Shown here piece by piece: positions 29,323-38,176 of a DNA stretch of 38,533 nucleotides (positions within the stretch are counted from its first letter, which is position 1; each line of letters starts with the position of its first letter). The stretch is from contig JASLKQ010000026.1 in assembly GCA_030747505.1 (NCBI GenBank), positions 1 through 38,533 on the forward strand. Reading direction: 5' to 3'. The DNA comes from Verrucomicrobiota bacterium (lineage in GTDB: Bacteria; Verrucomicrobiota; Verrucomicrobiia; Limisphaerales; UBA1100). A program made the translations under genes and the position numbers. A model generated the notes under the pieces. That model did not search any database. It had not been told where the DNA came from and saw only the letters and a list, made by a program, of their open reading frames with translations.

Positions 29323-29398
29323 TTCGGGCGCCGGGTCAGGAGAGAGAACCCTAGCGCAAAACGGATATCAACTCAATACCGCAATGAGCCATAGGGAT

Positions 29399-30064
29399 TT
29401 AGTAGTTCTGGCTTGCAGTTTCCCCTGAGACGATAGCCACACCATTAGAGGTGCCAATACGGGTTGCACCGGCTTCAATCATCGCGCGGGCATCTTCAGC
29501 GTTGCGTACTCCGCCTGCTGCTTTTACCCCGGCAAATTGGTCAACGGTTTCTCTCATCAGCTTCACATGCTCCAAGCTTGCCCCCGCACTGCCGAAGCCC
29601 GTGGAGGTCTTTACAAAGTGCGCTTGAGCCTGTACGACCAGCTTGCACGCCTGCTCAATTTCTTCATTGGAGAGCAGGCAGGTTTCTAAAATCACTTTAA
29701 CCATCCGATCATCAGCCGCTTCCACGACATCGCGAATTTCGCGAACAATAAAATCATGTTCGCCGTCCTTGAATCGGCCAACATTCATTACCATGTCGAT
29801 TTCGCCTGCGCCTGCATCTACGGCTGCCTCTGTTTCATAGCGCTTAACATCGGCCTCCATGGCTCCCAGGGGGAAACCCACCACTGTGCAGACTTGGACA
29901 TTACTTTCTTCCAGAAGCAAATGTGCCAGCTCCACACGACTTCCATTAACGCACACGGTGGCAAAATGGTGTTCAGCTGCCTCGGCACAGAGCTGTTCCA
30001 CCTGTGTCCGCGTTGCGTCAGGCTTGAGGAGAGTATGGTCGATGTAAGGGGCCAGTTCGTGCAT
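29399..30064 (-). CDS. deoC: Deoxyribose-phosphate aldolase
   Basis: A class I aldolase cleaving 2-deoxyribose-5-phosphate to glyceraldehyde-3-phosphate and acetaldehyde. From ATG 30064 it is 221 residues, normal for the short DeoC group. YIDHTLLKPDAT opens the barrel. The active-site Asp lies in EIDMVMNVG, the Schiff-base Lys in HFVKTSTGFG and the second Lys in GVKAAGGVRN. I prefer ATG 30064, four bases after the mdh stop with GGGA overlapping that stop region, over ATG 30091, which would overlap mdh. The mdh-deoC pair is thus translationally close. No other nucleoside-catabolism gene is adjacent. Confidence 0.95.
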   Translation of the reverse strand: MHELAPYIDHTLLKPDATRTQVEQLCAEAAEHHFATVCVNGSRVELAHLLLEESNVQVCTVVGFPLGAMEADVKRYETEAAVDAGAGEIDMVMNVGRFKDGEHDFIVREIRDVVEAADDRMVKVILETCLLSNEEIEQACKLVVQAQAHFVKTSTGFGSAGASLEHVKLMRETVDQFAGVKAAGGVRNAEDARAMIEAGATRIGTSNGVAIVSGETASQNY

Positions 30065-30068
30065 TGCT

Positions 30069-31058
30069 TTATCCCGGTAATAGGGCGGCAACCATTTCCT
30101 TTTCCTCCTTTAATTCGCTGATGGAGGCATCGATCTTGGCGCGACTGAAATCATCAATGGGGAGATTTTGCACAATACCAAATTCACCATTGCGATTGGC
30201 TGTTGGAAAGGAGGAAATCAGGCCAGCTTCCACACCATAACTGCCTTCTGAACAGAGGCAGACACTGTGAAAGTCGCCTTCTGCGGTGGGTTCATTGATC
30301 GAACGGACACTATCAATAATGGCATTAGCCGCACTGGCCGCGCTGGAAAGTCCACGGGCCTTGATGATGGCCGCTCCGCGCTTTTGTACGGTGCTGATGA
30401 ATTCTCCTTTGAGCCAATCGTGGTCACTAATAGAATCAGTGGCTCGGGTGCCATTGATTTGCGCGTTGGTAAAATCGGGGTACTGCGTGGCTGAATGATT
30501 GCCCCAGATGCACATATTGGAAACACTGCTTACCGCTACATTGGCCTTCTGTGCAAGCTGAGTCTTGGCGCGGTTTTCATCCAGACGAGTCATGGCAAAG
30601 AACCGGGCATCGGGCACATCGGGTGCATTGTTCATGGCGATCAGGCAGTTGGTATTGCAAGGGTTGCCCACGACCATAACGCGTACGTCATTCGCGGCGT
30701 GGTTGTTGATGGCCTGGCCCTGGCCGGTAAAAATCTTACCATTAATACCCAATAGATCGCCTCTCTCCATGCCTTCCTTCCGGGGGACACTCCCGACTAA
30801 AAGCGACCAGTTTACGCTCTTGAAGCCTGTATTGATATCTGAGGTGGCAACCACGTCGGTAAGTAGAGGGAAAGCACAATCGTCCAATTCCATACATACA
30901 CCTTCCAGCGCAGCCATGCCGGGCTCGATTTCGATGAGGTTCAGGGCAACCGGTTGATCCGGTCCAAACATTTGGCCCGAAGCAATTCGGAAAAGAAGGG
31001 CATAACCGATTTGACCGGCTGCACCGGTCACCGCAACACGAATGGGTTCTTTACTCAT
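30069..31058 (-). CDS. mdh: Malate dehydrogenase (type 2, cytosolic-like)
   Basis: This NAD-dependent enzyme oxidises malate to oxaloacetate in the TCA cycle. The Rossmann motif is [18 protein letters not shown] (11-28), the form shared by eukaryotic cytosolic MDH and PVC/actinobacterial enzymes. The substrate arginines are in [15 protein letters not shown] (Arg93, Arg99), with another in MTRLDENRA. The catalytic histidine is His188 in [12 protein letters not shown]. At 329 residues it is complete. A TATAAT box overlaps the stop codon of the upstream M50 protease gene and probably drives mdh-deoC. Confidence 0.96.
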   Translation of the reverse strand: MSKEPIRVAVTGAAGQIGYALLFRIASGQMFGPDQPVALNLIEIEPGMAALEGVCMELDDCAFPLLTDVVATSDINTGFKSVNWSLLVGSVPRKEGMERGDLLGINGKIFTGQGQAINNHAANDVRVMVVGNPCNTNCLIAMNNAPDVPDARFFAMTRLDENRAKTQLAQKANVAVSSVSNMCIWGNHSATQYPDFTNAQINGTRATDSISDHDWLKGEFISTVQKRGAAIIKARGLSSAASAANAIIDSVRSINEPTAEGDFHSVCLCSEGSYGVEAGLISSFPTANRNGEFGIVQNLPIDDFSRAKIDASISELKEEKEMVAALLPG

Positions 31059-31110
31059 AAGGGCCGCGGAGTATGCCTACAGAGTTTTGCCGAAGCAAGT
31101 CGTTGCCTCT

Positions 31111-31137
31111 ATTATAACGTGATTTCATACAGTTCAA
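31111..31137 (-). promoter_or_regulatory. Candidate promoter of mdh-deoC
   Basis: On the minus strand TTGAAC (31132-31137) and a perfect TATAAT (31111-31116) are 15 bases apart, a short spacer. The leader would be ~45 bases. The -10 overlaps the M50 gene's stop codon. Confidence 0.45.
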
Positions 31138-31816
31138 TATACGCATGAAGTGCGTCAGATCCGAAAAGTGACGTGAATATTGCCCCAAAGTTTAATGCGA
31201 TTCCGAATGGTGTGTATTGAGGAGGGGCATTCATCAAAACTATAAATAGAATTAAGAAGAGAAACATTGGGTTTCCCAGAGAGTCCATCCATCGTTTGTA
31301 GGATGGAACAAAATTACCCAGAATTGATGATCCATCCAATGGTGGTACAGGAAGCAAATTGAAGATGCCTAAGGCGATGTTAATATAAGCAAATATCAGC
31401 AGCAAGGATTGGCCGTTTAGGCCTGGGCCCTCATCTGCTACTCCCTCAGAGTTAAGCCATATGGCCAGTGCCATTTGAGCAGCAAAGGCTAGAAGGAAGT
31501 TCATTGCCGGTCCTGCAGCTGAGACTAGCGCATCCCCATATTTGCTTCGAAAGTTCCTGGGGTTAACCGGCATGGCACCAAATGCCAATCCAACAAGCAC
31601 CAACATTAGTAGGGACATGCTGCCCATGTGAACCATGGGGTCAGGTGTCATATGGCCTGCTAATCTTGGAGTATCATCTCCTTGCCAAATGGCTGCCCAG
31701 CCGTGGGCCAGCTCATGAAGCACGATAGAGATGACCACTGTCACAACCACACATCCGAAAAATAGTTGCTTCTCGGGCTCAAATAGATTTTGGATGAAGA
31801 AAGCCAGCACGTGCAA
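31112..31816 (-). CDS. Site-2 protease family (M50) membrane metalloprotease
   Basis: A 234-residue polytopic inner-membrane protein. The zinc motif HELAH is at residues 34-38 in the first helix, and the third ligand is Asp161 in NLLPVPPLDGSSIL, the classic NxxPxPPLDG signature. It has about five to six hydrophobic segments and no PDZ domain, which places it in the short SpoIVFB/YwhC-like group rather than RseP. Substrates are unknown; family members cleave transmembrane helices of regulators. The upstream-most start is TTG 31816, only eight bases from the divergent phosphatase start; GTG 31810 is an alternative. Neither has a Shine-Dalgarno, so the true start is uncertain. Confidence 0.9.
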   Translation of the reverse strand: MHVLAFFIQNLFEPEKQLFFGCVVVTVVISIVLHELAHGWAAIWQGDDTPRLAGHMTPDPMVHMGSMSLLMLVLVGLAFGAMPVNPRNFRSKYGDALVSAAGPAMNFLLAFAAQMALAIWLNSEGVADEGPGLNGQSLLLIFAYINIALGIFNLLPVPPLDGSSILGNFVPSYKRWMDSLGNPMFLFLILFIVLMNAPPQYTPFGIALNFGAIFTSLFGSDALHAYIELYEITL

Positions 31817-31824
31817 CGAATCTA

Positions 31825-32763
31825 ATGGACAACCCCGATAAAAACCAAACCCAAAACCTCCGGGCGATTATTGATGTAGGCAGCAACTCGGTAAAACTGC
31901 TGGTGGCAGAGGTGGTTGATGGAACGGTGAAGCCACTGGTTCATGAAGGTGAGCAGACACGCTTGGGGCGGGGAGTATTCAAAACGGGCAAGCTGGAATC
32001 CGAGGCAATTGAGGCAACAGCATTTGTAGCTGGTCGGTTTGCTGATAAGGCCCGTAAGTTGGGAGTAGTGGAGGTAAAGGCCGTGGCCACCAGTGCTGCG
32101 CGTGAGGCGCGTAATGGGATGGATTTGATCGAGGCGTTTCGTGGGGTGAACGTCCCTTTGACGATTATTGACGGTCAAAGGGAGGCTCAATTGGTTTTAA
32201 ATGGGGTGCGTAGTCATCCGGATTTCGCTTCAGGGCCACTGGCGATCATTGATGTGGGGGGAGGGAGTACGGAGCTATTGATTGCAGATGATAAAGGATT
32301 GCGTGTTCAACAAAGTTTTTCAATGGGAACGGTTCGGTTGATGGAAGAACTCCCGGCTAGTGAATTGCCAACGGCCGCGCAGCGAGCGAAAGTGATCGAA
32401 GCGTTGGATGCCTTTTTGGATGAAGAGGTGACGCCAAAACTCGGAACGGTGCTCTTGTCCGGTACGTTGGTTGGAGCAGGGGGTACGTCCGTGTTTCTTT
32501 CTCGAATCTCGAAGGAAAGGGATGACCTGTCTGCTGAGGAACTGGATTCACTGGGTTTGCTTTTGCCACAGGTGCAATCTTTAACCGACAGGTTGTGGAT
32601 GATGAGTATGGAAAGGCGACGCTCTTTGGTTGGCCTGCCCGCAGACCGGGCTGATGTGATTTTGTATGGATCGGCAATCTATGAGGCGGTGATGATGCGG
32701 TGCGGGTTCCATGAATTGAGGCCGACTTTGCGCGGTGTCCGGTACGGTGCGTTGCTGGACTAG
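31825..32763 (+). CDS. Ppx/GppA family phosphatase
   Basis: A 312-residue ASKHA-fold phosphatase that hydrolyses polyphosphate and/or pppGpp. The two phosphate-binding loops are IIDVGSNSVKLLV (15-27) and IIDVGGGSTELLI, with a third Gly-rich segment LLSGTLVGAGGTS. It is the short form without the C-terminal HD-like domain of E. coli Ppx/GppA (~500 residues), as in Mycobacterium and Aquifex enzymes. Which substrate dominates cannot be decided. It starts eight bases from the divergent M50 gene. It ends with a stop interlocked with dgt, so its promoter must lie inside the M50 coding region. Confidence 0.92.
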   Translation: MDNPDKNQTQNLRAIIDVGSNSVKLLVAEVVDGTVKPLVHEGEQTRLGRGVFKTGKLESEAIEATAFVAGRFADKARKLGVVEVKAVATSAAREARNGMDLIEAFRGVNVPLTIIDGQREAQLVLNGVRSHPDFASGPLAIIDVGGGSTELLIADDKGLRVQQSFSMGTVRLMEELPASELPTAAQRAKVIEALDAFLDEEVTPKLGTVLLSGTLVGAGGTSVFLSRISKERDDLSAEELDSLGLLLPQVQSLTDRLWMMSMERRRSLVGLPADRADVILYGSAIYEAVMMRCGFHELRPTLRGVRYGALLD

Positions 32764-33902
32764 AGACCCAGCCGATCGTGTTCAATTACAACGTAACGGT
32801 CGGTCATGCCTGAAAGATAATCACAGATGGCACGGTGTAAACTGTCAGTTTCAATGCGGGCTCTTGATTGACTTCCGATCTCTTCAGGGTGCTTCAGATA
32901 GTGTGCGAACAGTTCCTCCAATAGTTTGACGGCCCGTTGGTTTGGCTTGTGGACAATCGGGTTGTAATAAAGGTTCTCATAGAGGTAATCCCTCAACTCG
33001 AGATTGGCTACGCGGCGTTGGTCGCTGTACTGGATGAGGGGGCCATTGTGCAGGCGGACCTCATCAGCAGAGTGTACGTCAGCTTCAGTGATAAGATGGC
33101 TGCTGGTCTCGACCACATCGTGTACCTGACTGTTAATCAGTAGGCGAATGATGGCGTAATGGCGCGGTTCAGGGTCGAGTTCGCCATGTTTTTTACTTAT
33201 TTGATCGGCGGTTTCGCGCCAGATTTGTACGTTCCTTTTCAGATCTTCCTCATCAAGCAGTTCGGAGGCCAAGCCGTCATCGAGATCATGGCTATAGTAA
33301 GTGATTTCATCAGCGAGGTTGGCCACTTGCGCCTCAAGAGAACTGGATTTGGCATCAAAGTCTTCACGTTTACTCGGGTGATCATAGGCAGTGTAATGCT
33401 TTGCCAGGCCCTCGCGGGTTTCCCAACTAAGATTCAGGCCATCGTGATGGGGGTATTTTTGCTCCAACGTTTCGACGATGCGCAGACTCTGGCGGTTATG
33501 TTCAAAACCACCATGGTTCTTCATAAGATCGTTCAACGCATATTCGCCCTTGTGACCGAAGGGCGAGTGGCCGAGGTCATGAGCCAGAGCAATCGCTTCA
33601 GCGAGGTCTTCATTGAGGCCCAGAGCCCGGGTGATGTTTCTAGAGATGGCCGCAACCTCCATGGTATGCGTCAGTCGCGTGCGCAGGTGGTCTCCGGACC
33701 CGTTAAGGAACACCTGTGTCTTGTATTCCAGCCTTCGGAAGGCGCGTGAATGGATGATCCGGTCTCGGTCCCGCTGAAAATCGGTGCGCCATTCATGTGG
33801 AACTTCGTCGAATTCACGCCCACGCGAATCGGAGCTGAATTGCGCAAAATGCGCAAGGGTCTGGCGTTCGTGTTTCTCGAGCTGGGTACGGGAATAGGGC
33901 AT
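32760..33902 (-). CDS. dgt: Deoxyguanosinetriphosphate triphosphohydrolase-like protein (HD domain)
   Basis: An HD-domain dNTP triphosphohydrolase that removes tripolyphosphate from dGTP or other dNTPs. The family signature SRGREF...DFQRDRDRIIHSRAFRRLEYKTQVF starts at residue 25. HD metal ligands are His79 (LTHTMEV) and His108-Asp109 (AHDLGHSPFGH), with a later Asp in YYSHDLDDG. From ATG 33902 it is 380 residues, fitting the type 2 dGTPase-like group. An upstream ATG at 33953 would overlap ispH and lacks homology. It follows ispH by four bases and is the probable last gene of the arg-ispH-dgt run. Real nucleotide preference is unknown. Confidence 0.92.
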   Translation of the reverse strand: MPYSRTQLEKHERQTLAHFAQFSSDSRGREFDEVPHEWRTDFQRDRDRIIHSRAFRRLEYKTQVFLNGSGDHLRTRLTHTMEVAAISRNITRALGLNEDLAEAIALAHDLGHSPFGHKGEYALNDLMKNHGGFEHNRQSLRIVETLEQKYPHHDGLNLSWETREGLAKHYTAYDHPSKREDFDAKSSSLEAQVANLADEITYYSHDLDDGLASELLDEEDLKRNVQIWRETADQISKKHGELDPEPRHYAIIRLLINSQVHDVVETSSHLITEADVHSADEVRLHNGPLIQYSDQRRVANLELRDYLYENLYYNPIVHKPNQRAVKLLEELFAHYLKHPEEIGSQSRARIETDSLHRAICDYLSGMTDRYVVIEHDRLGL

Positions 33903-33906
33903 GCCC

Positions 33907-35133
33907 CTAATTGAAGTACAGCAGTTGGTCGCTTGAGCTTCCTCGGATATCAAAAAGGTGGGTTATCACGTCCTCAATAAGGTTGTTGGGGCAGGATGCT
34001 CCGGCGGTGATACCGATTGTAATATTGCCTTCAGGCATCCAATTCCTCGTTTCTTCGACTTGCTGTGCGTATTGGTTCCAGTGCCGGATTCGGTCTTGCC
34101 CGATGATTTCCCCGGAGTTTTTGATGAAAAAGGTAGGCAACACGCGCTCCCCCATTTCGGCTAGGTGCGAGGTGTTTGAGGAATTATAACCGCCAATTAC
34201 CAGTAGTAGATCCATGGGTTTCTTGAGCATCTCACTCAGCGCATCCTGTCGGTCCTGGGTGGCGCCACAGATGGTATCGAAGAAACGAAAGTGCGAACCC
34301 ACATTCTTGGCACCGTAACGCTTTACAATGGCACCTCGAATGCGACGCTGTACTTCCTCGGTTTCGCCCCGCATCATGGTGGTCTGGTTGGCTACCCCCA
34401 CGGCTTGCAGGTGCAAATCCGGATCAAAACCCTCGGAGTAAGAGCCCTGAAATCGTTCCAATAGGGCGGTTTTGTTGCCTCCCTTTTCGATGTATTGGCA
34501 AATAATATCGGTTTCCTCGAAGGTGTTGACGACGAGATAATGTCCGTTTCTGGAAATGGCTTGGCTGCTGGTAGCCATGGTTTCCTCATGTGAAGCCTTG
34601 CCATGGATGATGCTGGTGACCTCTTCCGTGGCATAGCTGCGTACGCGCTTCCAGACACTCATTACATCCCCGCAGGTCGTATCGATAAACTGGCATCCTT
34701 TGCTCTCAAGTTTTTCACGGATGGATACTTCGGTGCCGAAGGCAGGAATGATCACAATATCCTCTTCCCCTAAATCTTCAATTTCCGCTGCCTTGTGTGG
34801 TCCGGAGAGAAATTGAATGCCCATGTCGCGAATCTGGTCGTTCACTTCCGGGTTATGAATTATTTCACCGAGGATATAGAGTTGTTTGTCTGGGAAAACT
34901 TTTAGGGCTGCGTAAGCCAAATCAATGCAGCGCTCCACGCCATAGCAGAAACCAAATTCTTTTGCCAACCTGATGGTGAGCTGGCTTTCAAGGCAACTCA
35001 CCTCACCCTTGGATCGCAAACGGTCCACCAGATCGCTCTGGTAATGGCTCAATACCTGAGCCTTCACCATCTCCATAATGTCAGGCCGGCGAAGGTTTGT
35101 GCGTTTGGATTTGCTGGGGGCGTCTGTCGCCAT
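33907..35133 (-). CDS. ispH: 4-Hydroxy-3-methylbut-2-enyl diphosphate reductase
   Basis: The last enzyme of the MEP isoprenoid pathway, converting HMBPP to IPP and DMAPP with an Fe-S cluster. The three cluster cysteines are Cys63 (EFGFCYGVER), Cys154 (DTTCGDVMS) and Cys381 (TAGASCPNNLIEDV). GEIIHNPEVN (89-98) is the conserved HMBPP-site segment. At 408 residues it is the long form seen in cyanobacteria, plants and several PVC bacteria; E. coli IspH has 316. The additional sequence is an N-terminal ~50 residues and internal loops such as the segment around NQTTMMRGETEEV. It lies 46 bases after argF and four bases before dgt. Confidence 0.95.
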   Translation of the reverse strand: MATDAPSKSKRTNLRRPDIMEMVKAQVLSHYQSDLVDRLRSKGEVSCLESQLTIRLAKEFGFCYGVERCIDLAYAALKVFPDKQLYILGEIIHNPEVNDQIRDMGIQFLSGPHKAAEIEDLGEEDIVIIPAFGTEVSIREKLESKGCQFIDTTCGDVMSVWKRVRSYATEEVTSIIHGKASHEETMATSSQAISRNGHYLVVNTFEETDIICQYIEKGGNKTALLERFQGSYSEGFDPDLHLQAVGVANQTTMMRGETEEVQRRIRGAIVKRYGAKNVGSHFRFFDTICGATQDRQDALSEMLKKPMDLLLVIGGYNSSNTSHLAEMGERVLPTFFIKNSGEIIGQDRIRHWNQYAQQVEETRNWMPEGNITIGITAGASCPNNLIEDVITHLFDIRGSSSDQLLYFN

Positions 35134-35179
35134 CGGGGTCAGGTTCTCATGGAGTAGGGCAGGGGTCGAGTCGATTCCC

Positions 35180-36076
35180 TTATTCTGTGAGCCATTTCAA
35201 AATCGATTTTTGCGCGTGCAGACGATTTTCGGCCTGAGTGAAGATGGTCTCGGCATGGGCTTCAAGGGTGGATTCATCAATTTCCTTGCCGCGGTAGGCA
35301 GGAAGACAGTGCATCACCAGCACGTTTTCGTTGGCTTTGGCCACAAGTGCCTCATTGATTTGATAACCGGCAAAGTCCGATTCTCTCTGGGCCCCTTCCT
35401 CTTCCATCCCCATGGATATCCATACGTCGGTGTACAATAAATCTGCTCCCTCGGCTGCTGCGTTGCAATCATCAGTGACCATGATTTTACCGCCGGCCTT
35501 GGCGATGAGTTCAGGGCAGGGTTGGTAGGCCTTGGGGGCAGCAATGCGCAACTCAAAATTGAGTTTGGCTGCGGCCCAAATCCAGCTGATGGGCACGTTG
35601 CAGGCGCCATCACCAATGAAGGTGACAACCTTGCCGGTGATGGGGCCGCGCAATTCCTGATAGGTAAAAATATCGGTGATGATCTGGCAGGGATGTTCGG
35701 CATCAGTCAGTGCATTTATGGTGGGAATATCTGACCATTGGGCAAACTGCTCCACGTCGTCCTGTGCGTAAGTGCGAATGACTGCACCGTGGACCATGCG
35801 ACCCAGCACTCGTGCAGTATCCTTGATCGGTTCGCCCCGTCCCAGCTGCATGTCATTGGCATTGAGAAACATTACACTGCCGCCCAGTTCCCGAATACCC
35901 ACTTCAAATGACACGCGCGTGCGGGTGGAAGATTTGGTGAAGATCATGGCCCAAGTTTGACCGGCAAGGGGTTGGTCCTGACAGTTACGCCGTTGTGTCT
36001 TTATCACATTTGCGTTTTCCAGAATGGTCTCGATGGATTCGGAATCCATCGTTTCGATGCTCAACAGATGCTTCAT
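35180..36076 (-). CDS. argF: Ornithine carbamoyltransferase
   Basis: Transfers carbamoyl from carbamoyl phosphate to ornithine, forming citrulline. The carbamoyl-phosphate loop SSTRTRVSFE begins at residue 49. EHPCQIITD is the carbamoyl site, SMGMEEE (in DVWISMGMEEE) the ornithine loop, and HCLPAYRGKEI (from residue 256) the catalytic Cys loop typical of biosynthetic OTCases. At 298 residues it is complete and has no signs of catabolic ArcB traits. Its ATG overlaps the argD stop by four bases (ATGA), so it is translationally coupled. Confidence 0.96.
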   Translation of the reverse strand: MKHLLSIETMDSESIETILENANVIKTQRRNCQDQPLAGQTWAMIFTKSSTRTRVSFEVGIRELGGSVMFLNANDMQLGRGEPIKDTARVLGRMVHGAVIRTYAQDDVEQFAQWSDIPTINALTDAEHPCQIITDIFTYQELRGPITGKVVTFIGDGACNVPISWIWAAAKLNFELRIAAPKAYQPCPELIAKAGGKIMVTDDCNAAAEGADLLYTDVWISMGMEEEGAQRESDFAGYQINEALVAKANENVLVMHCLPAYRGKEIDESTLEAHAETIFTQAENRLHAQKSILKWLTE

Positions 36077-37317
36077 GATGCGAGTTCCTTGATGACGTCC
36101 TCGATGATGGATAGGCCTTCATCCGCGTCGGCTTTTGTAATGTTCAGGGGCGGCAAGAGTCTGAATACTCTTGCGCCAGCTGGAATGGTGATTAGGCCTG
36201 CCTCGTGCAATCGGTTAACGATTTGCACTGAAGCTGGTTTCTGACTTTCGGCAAAGGCTGCAATGTTCTCGGCCAGTTCCACACCGATCATCAAACCCAG
36301 TCCTCTTACTTCCTGCAGTATCGCAGGATGAGCGGCGATGAGCTGTCCGATTTGTTCGGCGATGTAACTTCCGATGTCAGTTGCATTTTCAGCCAAGCCA
36401 TCGCGCTCGATGATTTCCAGTGCTTTCAGAGCATGTGCACACACCAGCGGTGTGCCACCAAAAGTGGTGCCATGCGTGCCCGGGCCAAGCACATCCTGCA
36501 GAGTTTCACTGGTCCAGATGGCGCCCATCGGCAGGCCGGCTGCGAGGCTCTTGGCCATAGAGCAGGCATCGGGGGTAAAGTCTGGATATGCACTCATGAT
36601 GGTTTGCCAACCAAAGAAGTTCCCGGTTCGGAAATGGCCGCATTGTACTTCATCGAGTAGCAGCAGGAGATTGCGCTCATCGCACAACTCGCGCAGGCCA
36701 AGCAGATATTGGGGCGTGGCACAATGGACCCCGCTTTCGCCTTGAATGGGCTCCACAAGGATGGCGCCGGTGGCAGGCGAGATAGCCTCACTTAAAGCAT
36801 CGAGATCACCGTAGGGTACGTGTCGGAAACCTTCTACTGCGGGAGCAAATCCTTCCTTTACCTTTGTCTGTCCGGTGGCCGCGATGCCCGCGAGTGTGCG
36901 GCCGTGGAATGAGCCGAGCGTAGTGAGAATCTCAAATTGGCCTTCCTCGTGGTTGTGCAGTCGTGAGAGTTTATAGAGTGTCTCATTGGCTTCAGCCCCG
37001 CTGTTGCAGAAAAACACCTTGCCCCTGCCACCCGCCAGTTGAACAAGTTTCTCAGCAAGTAATCCCTGAGGCCCGGTGTAGTAAAGGTTGGACACATGAG
37101 TGAGCTTACCGGCTTGTTCAGTCAATGCCGTGGCAAGTTCTGGATGACCATGGCCAAGGCAGGCCGTGGCAATCCCTGAGCCAAGGTCAAGGTAGCGTTT
37201 CCCGTCCGTATCAAAGACGTGGCAGCCTTCACCGTGGGTCAGGGCAAGGTCAAAACGTGAGTAAGTGGGGATGACGTGCGCATCAATCCTTTGTTTGATG
37301 GAATCGGCGTTACTCAT
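36073..37317 (-). CDS. argD: Acetylornithine aminotransferase
   Basis: A class III PLP aminotransferase making N-acetylornithine from the semialdehyde; it may also serve lysine synthesis. PLP lysine is Lys256 (CSMAKSLAAGLPMGA). FFCNSGAEANE (102-112) binds phosphate, and the Asp of LLLDEVQCG (219-227) contacts the pyridine nitrogen. The usual LLLDEVQTG Thr is a Cys here and the next residues are HFRTG. It has 414 residues, slightly longer than the usual ~400. It overlaps argB upstream and argF downstream by four bases each. Confidence 0.95.
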   Translation of the reverse strand: MSNADSIKQRIDAHVIPTYSRFDLALTHGEGCHVFDTDGKRYLDLGSGIATACLGHGHPELATALTEQAGKLTHVSNLYYTGPQGLLAEKLVQLAGGRGKVFFCNSGAEANETLYKLSRLHNHEEGQFEILTTLGSFHGRTLAGIAATGQTKVKEGFAPAVEGFRHVPYGDLDALSEAISPATGAILVEPIQGESGVHCATPQYLLGLRELCDERNLLLLLDEVQCGHFRTGNFFGWQTIMSAYPDFTPDACSMAKSLAAGLPMGAIWTSETLQDVLGPGTHGTTFGGTPLVCAHALKALEIIERDGLAENATDIGSYIAEQIGQLIAAHPAILQEVRGLGLMIGVELAENIAAFAESQKPASVQIVNRLHEAGLITIPAGARVFRLLPPLNITKADADEGLSIIEDVIKELAS

Positions 37318-38174
37318 TTTACGATTTCAGTACCCACACCCTTGTCAGTAAAAATTTCCAGAAGCACCGCATGATTGATTCGTCCATCCACAAAGGACAC
37401 CTTGTCGACACCAGCTTCAATGGCCGACACGGCACTATCCACCTTGGGGATCATGCCCTTGGCAATAATACCCGCTTCTTTGAGTTTATCGACCTCCTTG
37501 ATGTCGAGGTGGGAGATGAGTGAATCCGCATCTTCCGGGTCACGGAGCAATCCGGGGACATCACTCATGAAGACCAGTCTTTTGGCCGCCAGAACGATGG
37601 CAGTTTGTGCTGCGGCAATATCGGCGTTGCAGTTGTAGATTTGGCCCTCCTCATCACGTGCGGTTGGGGAAATTACGGGGGTAATGCCTTTGGATATGCA
37701 TTCCTCCAAGGGGCCGGTATTCACAGCAATCACCTCTCCTACAAATCCGTAGTCTTCCCCTCCCGGGGCATGTCTTTGGCAGGTAAAAATCTCTGTGCCG
37801 GCAATACCCTTGGCTACACCTCCGAGCGAATTGATCATCTTAACAATTTCGCCATTAATCTCACTTGAAAGAACACGATTAACCACTTCCACGGTTGCTC
37901 TATCAGTATAACGGAGGCCATTTACAAACTTTGTTTTGATGCCCTCAGCTTCAAGCGCCTTGTTGATCCGTTTGCCGCCGCCATGCACGACCACCGGGTT
38001 AATCTCCACAGCTTCGAGAAATACCACATCATTGGCGACACCGGTGCGCACCGTTTCATCGGGGCTGTCCATAAAGCTGCCACCGTACTTCACCACAAAA
38101 GTCGCTCCGGCAAACCGTTGGATGTACGGTAATGCTTCCAGCAGTGTATTTGCCTTGTTAATGAGTTCCTGCAT
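37314..38174 (-). CDS. argB: Acetylglutamate kinase
   Basis: Phosphorylates N-acetylglutamate, usually the arginine-regulated step of the cyclic pathway. VVKYGGSFMD (27-36) contains the ATP lysine. VVHGGGKRINKALE binds substrate, LRYTDRATVEVVNRVL follows, and NCNADIAAAQTAIVLAAKRLVFMSDVPGLL completes the amino-acid-kinase fold. An N-terminal helix (MQELINKANTLLEALPYIQRF) of the kind that forms arginine-sensitive hexamers in other NAGK is present, so feedback inhibition is likely. Two bases separate it from argJ. Confidence 0.96.
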   Translation of the reverse strand: MQELINKANTLLEALPYIQRFAGATFVVKYGGSFMDSPDETVRTGVANDVVFLEAVEINPVVVHGGGKRINKALEAEGIKTKFVNGLRYTDRATVEVVNRVLSSEINGEIVKMINSLGGVAKGIAGTEIFTCQRHAPGGEDYGFVGEVIAVNTGPLEECISKGITPVISPTARDEEGQIYNCNADIAAAQTAIVLAAKRLVFMSDVPGLLRDPEDADSLISHLDIKEVDKLKEAGIIAKGMIPKVDSAVSAIEAGVDKVSFVDGRINHAVLLEIFTDKGVGTEIVK

Positions 38175-38176
38175 GG

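Noticed and set aside
33159..33749. 196-codon plus-strand reading frame opposite dgt
   Set aside because: Antisense shadow of a clear HD-domain gene, with no recognisable domain of its own.
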